A DNA stretch of 64,000 nucleotides from an uncultured Lachnospiraceae bacterium (lineage in GTDB: Bacteria; Bacillota; Clostridia; Lachnospirales; Lachnospiraceae). Location: positions 1 to 64,000 of the forward strand of contig CASWRE010000014.1 in NCBI GenBank assembly GCA_949471785.1. The letters are read 5' to 3'. Below the pieces are notes generated by a model that had not been told where the DNA came from, did no database searches, and worked only from the letters and a program-made list of their open reading frames with translations. Both the position numbers and the translations under genes were made by a program. Numbering within the stretch: the stretch's first letter is position 1; every line of letters starts with the position of its first letter. Shown piece after piece: positions 1 to 6,668 of this stretch.

Positions 1-23
1 ATCTTCCTTGCTTGTCAGAGGTT

Positions 24-42
24 AAAAATCGGTATTAACCGA
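24..42 (-). terminator. weak Rho-independent terminator after the acetyltransferase
   Basis: On the minus strand a 5-bp stem (TCGGT/ACCGA, loop TAAT) is followed by five T residues, just past the stop at 52. The stem is short, so termination may be partial. Confidence 0.4.
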
Positions 43-51
43 CACCCCCTT

Positions 52-594
52 TTACTTTTGCTTTTCCCACTGCTGCCTTGTCAGGCAGGTAATATGTTCT
101 GTACGGATATCATCCATCAGCTTCCAGTGGATATCCTGATTGGTATGGTGATAGATAAATCCGCATTTTTCCTGGACGCGCCTGGATCTTATATTTCCCT
201 CAAAATAACCGCACCAGATCTTATCCAATTGCAAAGTTTCAAATCCATAGCGCATGACCTCCCGCACCGCCTCCGGAATGAGGCCCCGTCCCCAGAAAGG
301 CGCTCCGATCCAGTAGCCAATCTCCCCTTCTGTATCCGGAAGATGCAGATTACTGGCCTTTCCCAGAGAGAGCCCCACGCAGCCAACGGGTTTCCCGTCG
401 CTTTTTCGGCACACCGCAAAGGTTCCCTCCGCAGAGAGGATATACCGGATGATCTCCCGGCTGTTCTCCACGCTGGTGTGGGGCGGCCATCCGGCAATGG
501 GGCCCACCCCCGGATCTTTCGCATACTGATACAGATCTTCCGCATCCGTTTCCAGCCAGGGACGCAGAAGCAGTCGTTCTGTTGTTAATTCCAT
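52..594 (-). CDS. GNAT family N-acetyltransferase (RimJ/RimL-like)
   Basis: A 180-residue acetyltransferase of the GNAT superfamily that would transfer an acetyl group from acetyl-CoA to an amine, possibly a protein N-terminus or a small molecule. It opens with the family's TERLLLRPW stretch, has the acetyl-CoA loop PFWGRGL at about residues 99-105, and ends with the typical NIRSRRVQEKCGF helix (about 134-146). An upstream in-frame Met exists, but the ATG at 594 follows a clean GGAGG, so that start was chosen. It lies 19 bases after the stop of the next gene upstream and is probably cotranscribed with it. The substrate cannot be read from the sequence. Confidence 0.85.
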   Translation of the reverse strand: MELTTERLLLRPWLETDAEDLYQYAKDPGVGPIAGWPPHTSVENSREIIRYILSAEGTFAVCRKSDGKPVGCVGLSLGKASNLHLPDTEGEIGYWIGAPFWGRGLIPEAVREVMRYGFETLQLDKIWCGYFEGNIRSRRVQEKCGFIYHHTNQDIHWKLMDDIRTEHITCLTRQQWEKQK

Positions 595-613
595 AATTCC
601 TCCATATTTCCGG

Positions 614-1288
614 TCATACGTGCCCCGCAATCACATTCAGCGCCTGCACATAGGCGGCCCTCTGAGCAGAATCTTCCCAGTCGGCACAGAGATTATTCTC
701 TCCTTCGGTCAGATACAATACGGCCGTACTGCTGTAGGCCGGCCGCAGCATGCCGCTGTCTGCCAGAATCACACCTGCCTCTGCCATGGCTCCCGGCAGC
801 ATCTCCAGAATCTGCTCCTGCTCGCACAGTTCACAGCTTCCGGCAATCCCGGGTTTCACCATGAGCATATGCCCGTTTTTACGTTCACCGGCAATCTCCT
901 TCGAGATCTCGATCAGGCCGTCGTCCAGGCAGGCCGTCATCAACACGCCGTTCAGAAATTCCAGCATCGCGTCATCCAGCTCCGGCCCCAGCTCCTCCAG
1001 CCTGCGTCCCGCGGTGATCAGGCAGGGATACACCGTATCGCCCACCCTGGCTTCTCTCATCAGCAATGTACTCCGAAAAGGAACGTCGTCAATATAAACC
1101 GCTTCGTCCGTGATATCCGTAACCTTCGCACTGCGGTAGACAGCCACCGGATGCAGGGCGTCCGCCTCCCTGACCTGATCCAGAAGCTCTTCCGCGTCGT
1201 CGCTATATTGGGAAGCCCGTGCGCTCTTTACATGGCTCAACAACCGCTGTACATCCATGTTTTCCTCATAATCTTTCATGACCCCCAT
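614..1288 (-). CDS. possible cobalamin-dependent methionine synthase activation-domain protein
   Basis: A 224-residue soluble protein. Its second half has the layout of stand-alone MetH activation domains: a Pro/Gly turn, a short helix, a segment reading GVILADSGMLRPAYSST, then a hydrophobic strand. In MetH that region binds S-adenosylmethionine and reductively re-methylates the corrinoid. The assignment rests on pattern resemblance only and no metH gene is in view. The start at 1288 has GGAG six bases upstream. It follows the small membrane-protein locus and precedes the acetyltransferase. The alternative is an uncharacterised conserved protein. Confidence 0.45.
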   Translation of the reverse strand: MGVMKDYEENMDVQRLLSHVKSARASQYSDDAEELLDQVREADALHPVAVYRSAKVTDITDEAVYIDDVPFRSTLLMREARVGDTVYPCLITAGRRLEELGPELDDAMLEFLNGVLMTACLDDGLIEISKEIAGERKNGHMLMVKPGIAGSCELCEQEQILEMLPGAMAEAGVILADSGMLRPAYSSTAVLYLTEGENNLCADWEDSAQRAAYVQALNVIAGHV

Positions 1289-1303
1289 TTCATTCTCCTT
1301 TGT

Positions 1304-1411
1304 CTATAATTCTATTACCTCGATCCCATAGCCGCCACGGAATACTTCCTGCGGCTCCGGGCGTATCTCCTGTTCCCCCTCATCCGGCGAACCTGTATAG
1401 ATAAAGCCTAT
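1304..1411 (-). pseudogene. possible frameshifted 3' tail of the small membrane protein
   Basis: An open frame of 35 codons with no ATG, GTG or TTG start that ends at a TAG 14 bases before the next gene's start. Its translation is acidic and Pro/Gly-containing (for example TGSPDEGEQEIRPEPQEVF) and reads like a cytoplasmic tail. It sits in the -1 frame relative to the 47-residue ORF, joining it at the AAATAG stop. It is either a real frameshift, a sequencing error or chance. Confidence 0.3.
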
Positions 1412-1551
1412 TTATCCCGACAAAACATATGATATCCTACCAGCATCAAGACAGCCGACAGACAGAATGTCCATATGCAGTCCGGCAAAAGCATCTGAAG
1501 CAGCATACCAAATCCCAGCCAAAAAAACAAAAAACCAAGCAGTTGGTTCAT
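1408..1551 (-). CDS. small two-helix membrane protein, unknown function
   Basis: A 47-residue ORF in the gap downstream of gerW. It starts MNQLLGFLFFWLGFGMLLQM and forms two hydrophobic helices separated by a short Pro-Asp turn, ending in a charged CRDK tail. The ribosome-binding site is weak (CAGGTG). The residue pattern is clearly membrane-like rather than random. Just past its TAG, the -1 frame continues for 35 acidic, coding-like codons (1304-1411) without a start codon, so the gene may be frameshifted. Function is unknown; its position after gerW hints at the sporulation/envelope neighbourhood. Confidence 0.55.
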   Translation of the reverse strand: MNQLLGFLFFWLGFGMLLQMLLPDCIWTFCLSAVLMLVGYHMFCRDK

Positions 1552-1590
1552 ATGACACCTGCGGGCTGATTCTTATTACAGCATATGCGC

Positions 1591-1950
1591 CTATTCTTCC
1601 TTTGAGCACTCCTCAGGGATATCCTTCTGTACAAATTTATCCGCCAGATCCGGCACCATATCCAGAATCTTAGTCAGAGCGTCCTGATTCCGCACATTGA
1701 CAAGCCGCGTACCATTGGGTCCGATGACCAGCACTGCGCTGGGGCTCATCTTGCCTCCCATACCCCCTCCGGCGCTGTTTGTATTCCCCTCCATAGCTCC
1801 GGCTCCTACGCCGAAGCTGACGTCCACCAGCGGCAGAAGAGTCGTGTCGCCGATCGTCACTGCCTCGCCCACCACGGTCTTTGTGGACAGAAAGCTGTCC
1901 ATACCTGCAAACAATGATTCCACTGTGTTCTTAAATCCATTTTCCGCCAT
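1591..1950 (-). CDS. ytfJ: GerW family sporulation protein (YtfJ)
   Basis: A 119-residue GerW/YtfJ protein. Members are made during sporulation in Bacillus and Clostridium, and GerW is needed for germinant response in some species. It shows the family pattern: an N-terminal helix (VESLFAGMDSFL), the strand pair around VGEAVTIGDTTLLPLVDVSFG, the glycine-rich loop, then the SPSAVLVIGPNGTRLV segment. The start has GGAGG upstream. The gene overlaps the Met codon region of the DUF2953 gene's end (stop at 1953). This ytfI-ytfJ order is the same as in Bacillus subtilis. Confidence 0.9.
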   Translation of the reverse strand: MAENGFKNTVESLFAGMDSFLSTKTVVGEAVTIGDTTLLPLVDVSFGVGAGAMEGNTNSAGGGMGGKMSPSAVLVIGPNGTRLVNVRNQDALTKILDMVPDLADKFVQKDIPEECSKEE

Positions 1951-1952
1951 TG

Positions 1953-2903
1953 CTATCGGGCCTCCTTGTCCCTGAATCTGTTAATCATGTATTTTACATT
2001 TTTATCAAAATATATCTTAATAAAGATATACAGAGCATACACGCCGAATACCCGTCCCCGCAGGTACAGATCCGCCTCCAGCTCCTTGTGCCGGAAATCC
2101 GGCTCGATTTTCAGTGTCCTGCAATACCAGGGATAAATTACAGACACAGCGCCCAGGCACAGCCCTGTATAGCAGGGATCGTCAAAACCGAATTTCAGAT
2201 ATCCCCGGATCTTCCTCGGCCGGACATGACGTATGAGTTTCCCCGCGCTGCCCCGCGCCAGGCGAAAAGCGCCGGTAAACTCTTCACTAAATAAGAGTTC
2301 CCGAAAACGGTTCATTTTTTGCAGAGCAGCCGTGATTTTTTGAAAAAAACTTTGAACGGCCCGCAAGATTTTCACCGGCAACTCAATAATTTTCACCGGC
2401 AGATTGATAAGCATTCGAAAGAACGAAACGACTCCTCGCCATATCGCGACGAGAAAGAACGGTTTCTTCCCTGCAGTGTCTACATTTTCTTCCGTTTCTG
2501 AACCCGCCTCACTTTTTTCAGTCGCCTCGGGTTTTTCGTCTTTTTTTGTTGTCCCGGGGATTTCTGAAACTTTTGCTTTATCCGGAGGATCTTTCTTCTT
2601 TTCCGCTTTCTGTATGGCCGCTGCGGATTTTCTGTTTTCCTTTTTTCCCCTATTTAAGGGAATACCGAACAGCTTTATTCGGAAACCATGTTCCCCATTG
2701 TCATAGAACACCGTCACCCAGACCAGCCGAAACAGCCAGCTGACAGACAGCGATCCCGTCATACTGCCTGCCGTCCTTGCAAATCTGCCCCGGTACACTA
2801 CCGGGCAGAACAGGGTCAAAAGCAGCGTCAGGAACAGGAGCCCCACCACTGTCAGCAGCGCTATGCCGATTATTTTCAAAATTATTAACAGTATATGCAT
2901 CAT
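1953..2903 (-). CDS. DUF2953 domain-containing membrane protein (YtfI-like)
   Basis: A 316-residue protein with an N-terminal membrane helix (about 3-27, Leu/Ile-rich), a Lys/Glu-rich linker (about 85-140) and a C-terminal DUF2953-type region ending near a second hydrophobic stretch. DUF2953 proteins sit next to ytfJ in many Firmicutes and are linked to sporulation by context; their activity is unknown. The ORF is open further upstream, but the ATG at 2903 overlaps the stop of the preceding gene (CTATGATG), a standard translational-coupling arrangement, so that start was chosen. Confidence 0.8.
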   Translation of the reverse strand: MMHILLIILKIIGIALLTVVGLLFLTLLLTLFCPVVYRGRFARTAGSMTGSLSVSWLFRLVWVTVFYDNGEHGFRIKLFGIPLNRGKKENRKSAAAIQKAEKKKDPPDKAKVSEIPGTTKKDEKPEATEKSEAGSETEENVDTAGKKPFFLVAIWRGVVSFFRMLINLPVKIIELPVKILRAVQSFFQKITAALQKMNRFRELLFSEEFTGAFRLARGSAGKLIRHVRPRKIRGYLKFGFDDPCYTGLCLGAVSVIYPWYCRTLKIEPDFRHKELEADLYLRGRVFGVYALYIFIKIYFDKNVKYMINRFRDKEAR

Positions 2904-3235
2904 AGGCCCTGCGGATGCTCCTCCCTGCCCTCCAGCCAGGCACGGATATTCCCGTCCCCACGGCTTCGATAGACTTCCTCCGCCATCAAAAGCACAAGCT
3001 CCAGCGCCTCGCCGTAATCCGCGGCAACCCCTACGATCATGGGACAACGGGCCCGGAAAGCCGGCTGATACAAATTGCGGGCGTCAAAAATGTCCAGCTG
3101 ATCCCGGCCGTTGGCAGCCAGAGAGATCAGCCATATCCGCGGCAGCCGTTTTCCTCTGTCGATGCGGTTTTGAATTCTGTTTATTCGCTTTTCTGCATGT
3201 TTACCAATATACAGCTCTTTATACCATTTTAACAT
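2900..3235 (-). CDS. conserved hypothetical protein
   Basis: A protein of 111 residues (115 if a TTG at 3247 is used). It starts MLKWYKELYIGKHAEKR and has a basic N-terminal helix, a middle section with LFDIFDA-like strands, and a helix around EALELVLLMAEEVYR. It has no signal peptide or membrane helix. It resembles short conserved proteins found upstream of DUF2953 in Lachnospiraceae; no function is known. Neither candidate start has a strong ribosome-binding site. The stop overlaps the next start by 4 bases, so the two are probably translationally coupled. Confidence 0.6.
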   Translation of the reverse strand: MLKWYKELYIGKHAEKRINRIQNRIDRGKRLPRIWLISLAANGRDQLDIFDARNLYQPAFRARCPMIVGVAADYGEALELVLLMAEEVYRSRGDGNIRAWLEGREEHPQGL

Positions 3236-3254
3236 ACTTACGACCAATCATAGT

Positions 3255-3283
3255 AAAAGAGAGAGAGATACTCCCTCTCTTTT
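3255..3283. terminator. bidirectional terminator after the Nudix gene
   Basis: A 13-bp stem with one G-T wobble and a 3-base loop (TAT) abuts the Nudix stop codon. Runs of A and T on the outer ends of the stem let it work in both directions. Confidence 0.7.
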
Positions 3284-3736
3284 TCAAAAATACTTCCGGG
3301 TTCCCCACAAATTCGCCTTGCGCAGATCCAGATACTCCGTGTAGGCCATCTCCAGTATTTGTCTCTCATTGGAAAATTTCAGCAAATGATATGCCTCGTG
3401 AAATTTATAATATCCTGAATCTACGAAGTACTCTTCTCTCTGCGGTTTACTGTGGTAACTATTGGCCATCATCAAATACCAGTGCACTTCCTTCTCTACC
3501 ACGTCGTCCGGTACGGAAAAACTGTACTGGCTCTTTCCGATATACTTGATAACGGAGGCATTGACCCCGGCCTCCTCAGCGACCTCTCTCAGCGCGGTAT
3601 CCTTATATTCCTCGCCTGTCTCGACTGTACCCTTGGGTAAAACCCAGCCTTCGTATTTATTTTTATAGCTTTTGTACAAAGTAAGAATTTTTCCCCGATA
3701 AATTACCACCCCGCCACAGCTTGTTGCCTCAATCAT
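3284..3736 (-). CDS. Nudix hydrolase
   Basis: A 150-residue Nudix protein that would hydrolyse a nucleoside diphosphate linked to another group; the substrate is not predictable. The Nudix box runs from about residue 36 to 58 (GTVETGEEYKDTALREVAEE) with the REVAEE metal-binding core intact. The ATG at 3736 has GGAGG at good spacing; upstream in-frame codons overlap the promoter. It has its own strong promoter (3780-3808) directly behind the PBP gene and a terminator at its stop, so it is probably monocistronic. Confidence 0.88.
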   Translation of the reverse strand: MIEATSCGGVVIYRGKILTLYKSYKNKYEGWVLPKGTVETGEEYKDTALREVAEEAGVNASVIKYIGKSQYSFSVPDDVVEKEVHWYLMMANSYHSKPQREEYFVDSGYYKFHEAYHLLKFSNERQILEMAYTEYLDLRKANLWGTRKYF

Positions 3737-3779
3737 TGCAATTCCTCCTGTACTGGGCTGTTTTCTTATGTCTGCATGT

Positions 3780-3808
3780 AGTATACCCTTTTTTAAGGAA
3801 GGTTGCAA
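3780..3808 (-). promoter_or_regulatory. sigma-A-type promoter for the Nudix gene
   Basis: TTGCAA, a 17-base spacer and TATACT on the minus strand, about 44 bases upstream of the chosen start. It lies within 40 bases of the PBP stop codon. Confidence 0.7.
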
Positions 3809-3817
3809 CCGCCGGAT

Positions 3818-5275
3818 CTATTTATTCTTGTAGAAGGCGTCAAAAACTTCTTTTGCTGCCGGTACAGCCACTTTACCTCCGCTTCCGGAACTCTCCACAA
3901 TAACGGCTATGGCAAGCTCCGGATCGTCGCCGCCGGAATAGCCCACAAACCAGGAATGGGGATCGCCGTCCTCGTCCCGGTAATCCGCCGTCCCGGTTTT
4001 CCCTGCCACATCATACGTATCGTTTTTCAGAGATTTGGCCGTTCCTGCCTCCACCACGGCTTCCATCAACTCCTGCAAAAGTCCGGCCTCATCCTGATCC
4101 AGCAGCAGTCCGTAGGCCTCTTTATCATAGGTGAGAACCGGATCGCCGCTGTTATTCTCCACGTGATCCACCAGATAGGGCTTCATCAATACCCCGTCGT
4201 TGGCGATGGCCGCCGTAATCATTGCCATATGGATCGGCGTCACCAGGGTATTTCCCTGGCCGATGGACGTCTGCATAGTCAGCGGATTACCGGAATCTTT
4301 ATCCAACGTAAAACGGCTTTTCTGATGCCCCAGGGACAAAGGCAGCTCGGTATTAAAAAGCAGGCTTTCCGCCGTTTCCGTAAACACACTTTTTTTCAAC
4401 GACATGCCGATGGAAGCAAATGCCGTATTACAGGAATTCGCAAAAATATCGGTAAAATCTTCTTTTCCATGTTTGGCGCCGTCATAACAGTGCAGCGTAA
4501 AATTATTAGAAGTCAGCGCGCCGTCACAGTCAAAGTTAAAGCCGTTTATCGAACCATATTGGCGGACATAGGCCAAGGCCGTAACGATTTTAAATATGGA
4601 CCCCGGCGGATAAAGCCCGGAAGTAACCCGGTTTACCAGATTGGAATTGGCATCGTCGGAGATCAGGTCCTCCCAGTCCTCATCCAGGGTGTTCGGATCA
4701 AAATCCGGCTTGCTGGCCATGGCCAGAATTTTGCCGGTCTTGGGCTCAAGAGCCACGATAGCCCCGTTGTTTTTGCCCAGCGCTTCATAAGCGGCTTTCT
4801 GCAGACGGACATCCAGCGTCGTCACCACGCTGTCTCCCATATTTTTCGCGTCCTGGAACTCATTTTTCACCTGTTCAAGGATAAATGCGTTGGAATTGAG
4901 CAGACTGAAATTTTCCGAGGACTCCAGACCCGTCTTTCCCTGGGAAGTATAGCCCACCACATGGGCGAACATCCGCCCGTAGGGATAATTCCGCGTCTCA
5001 TTGCCATTCCGGTCCACCCTGGTTTCCGCCAGAATCTCGCCGCCCGCCGCCAGGATCGGTCCGCGGACGACCTTTTCCTCCGCCGTATTGACCCGGGTAT
5101 TGTGCACGTCATTTTGAAAATCATTGGCCCGGCAAAACTGGAAATACACCATATAACCGATCATAGTCACAAAAATCATCACAAAGAAGTAAGAGATAAA
5201 AATATACTCTCTACCAATTGAGGCTCTTTTCGGTTTGTTCGCTGATCTTTTCTTCGAGTGTTTTTTCTTCTTCAT
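3818..5275 (-). CDS. class B penicillin-binding protein (transpeptidase)
   Basis: A 485-residue peptidoglycan transpeptidase anchored by one membrane helix (about 23-46) after a very basic start. The active site is complete: S226-x-x-K229 in PPGSIFKI, SCN at 281-283 and KTG at 426-428. It is shorter than PBP2 or SpoVD and closer in size to the PbpA/SEDS-partner type. It overlaps the ftsW/rodA-like gene by 65 bases, so the polymerase and its transpeptidase are made together. The ATG at 5275 is preceded by AAGGGG. It crosslinks glycan strands outside the membrane, in elongation, division or spore cortex; which one cannot be told. Confidence 0.92.
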   Translation of the reverse strand: MKKKKHSKKRSANKPKRASIGREYIFISYFFVMIFVTMIGYMVYFQFCRANDFQNDVHNTRVNTAEEKVVRGPILAAGGEILAETRVDRNGNETRNYPYGRMFAHVVGYTSQGKTGLESSENFSLLNSNAFILEQVKNEFQDAKNMGDSVVTTLDVRLQKAAYEALGKNNGAIVALEPKTGKILAMASKPDFDPNTLDEDWEDLISDDANSNLVNRVTSGLYPPGSIFKIVTALAYVRQYGSINGFNFDCDGALTSNNFTLHCYDGAKHGKEDFTDIFANSCNTAFASIGMSLKKSVFTETAESLLFNTELPLSLGHQKSRFTLDKDSGNPLTMQTSIGQGNTLVTPIHMAMITAAIANDGVLMKPYLVDHVENNSGDPVLTYDKEAYGLLLDQDEAGLLQELMEAVVEAGTAKSLKNDTYDVAGKTGTADYRDEDGDPHSWFVGYSGGDDPELAIAVIVESSGSGGKVAVPAAKEVFDAFYKNK

Positions 5276-6662
5276 TTATGCTGTAACCCCTTGTCTTCCT
5301 TACCGTGTCGTTTCGTCTCTTTACAGCCTGCGCTTTCTCCTGTTCCCTCTGCTCATGCTCGTCATCCCGCAGGATATACAATCCCTGGATAATAGCAAAC
5401 ATCATGATAGAACAGATCATAGAACTGCCGCCGTAACTGACCAGCGGCAGGGTGATACCGGTCATGGGAATAAATTTGATGTTGCCGCCCACAGTCAGAA
5501 ATACCTGGATGGCGTACTCCGCTCCCAGTCCCAAAGCAATCAATTTGTAGAATTTTTTGCCAAGCCGCATGGAAATATTAACGATCATCAAAAAGCAGCT
5601 CATACATACCAGAATCACACAGATGGCGAAAATCCCGCCCAGTTCCTCACAGATGGCCGCAAAAACAAAATCCTGAGTGGCCACCGGAATAGCCGTAGGC
5701 GAGCCTTCAAAAAGGCCCGTACCAAACCAGCCGCCCGCGCAGATGGCAAACAACGCCTGGGCAATCTGGTAGCCGCCGCCCTTATAATCATAAAAGGGGT
5801 CCTGCCATGCCTGCACGCGCACCTGTACATGGGAAAACAGATAATAGGCTCCCACCGAAGCCACCGCCCCGCCGGAAAGCCCCGCCAGCGGATAAAGAGG
5901 ATTTTTCGTGGCCACATAGACCAGTACCAGATAGGCCGTAAAAAATACCACCGCCGTCCCCAGATCCTTGGATACCACCAGAATCAGTACGTGGACAGCG
6001 GCCGCCGCCGTTGTGACAGCCACATGTTTGAACGCTATATCCCTGGTCAGCATTCCCGCCAGAAAAAATACATAGATGATCTTAACCAGCTCAGAGAGCT
6101 GGAATGTGGGGCCGTTTTCCCCCATCCCCACGGACAGCTTGGCTCCGCCGGATACCCGGGCCAGCAAAAGAACCGCCGCCAGAAGACAGACGCCCGCCCC
6201 TCCGTAAATCCAGGTCAGATCCTTGAGAAGCTTCACCCTGCGGACGATCACCGGCACCAGCAGCGACAGGCCCGTCCCGGCCACAATTAACAGAAACTGT
6301 TTCTGGGCCAGACCAAAATTCAGGCGGGACAGGATCACAATACCCACGCTCATCAACAGGCACATATTATTTAAGAGAAGGATGGACGCCTTTTTGTAAA
6401 TCAACCGGTACAGAATCTGTACCACAACCACGTAGGCCGTCATCTCGCCGAACAGGATGACCATCTGAATGTCTTTTGTCTGTAAAAGCATGGCAAAAAA
6501 GGCAGTCATCAAAAAGAACATGATCAACACAATCTGTTTTCTGAGCGCCTTCTTCCGGCCCTTTTCCGTTTTTTTATTGAATACCGTAAAACACAGAAAG
6601 GTGTACAGAAGCATCAGCAAAAGGATCATATATTTTGTCAATGTCACAATTATAGATATCAT
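5211..6662 (-). CDS. FtsW/RodA/SpoVE family peptidoglycan polymerase
   Basis: A 483-residue SEDS protein, predicted to polymerise lipid II into glycan strands in the membrane. It has about ten hydrophobic helices, the QFLLIVAGTGLSLLVPVIVR region, and the conserved C-terminal SEDS signature around GITLPLVSYGGSSMICSI. After the last helix is a charged cytoplasmic tail of roughly 60 residues rich in Glu, Lys and Arg. The last 65 bases overlap the PBP gene, consistent with obligate pairing. It starts 7 bases after the U32 gene stops. Confidence 0.93.
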   Translation of the reverse strand: MISIIVTLTKYMILLLMLLYTFLCFTVFNKKTEKGRKKALRKQIVLIMFFLMTAFFAMLLQTKDIQMVILFGEMTAYVVVVQILYRLIYKKASILLLNNMCLLMSVGIVILSRLNFGLAQKQFLLIVAGTGLSLLVPVIVRRVKLLKDLTWIYGGAGVCLLAAVLLLARVSGGAKLSVGMGENGPTFQLSELVKIIYVFFLAGMLTRDIAFKHVAVTTAAAAVHVLILVVSKDLGTAVVFFTAYLVLVYVATKNPLYPLAGLSGGAVASVGAYYLFSHVQVRVQAWQDPFYDYKGGGYQIAQALFAICAGGWFGTGLFEGSPTAIPVATQDFVFAAICEELGGIFAICVILVCMSCFLMIVNISMRLGKKFYKLIALGLGAEYAIQVFLTVGGNIKFIPMTGITLPLVSYGGSSMICSIMMFAIIQGLYILRDDEHEQREQEKAQAVKRRNDTVRKTRGYSINEEEKTLEEKISEQTEKSLNW

Positions 6663-6668
6663 ATATCC

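Noticed and set aside
2904..3047. N-terminal extension of the DUF2953 protein
   Set aside because: It is the shadow of the preceding gene, and the ATG at 2903 starts right at the membrane helix.
3803..5221. 472-codon plus-strand ORF opposite the PBP
   Set aside because: Antisense to a gene with all three transpeptidase motifs; no start signal.
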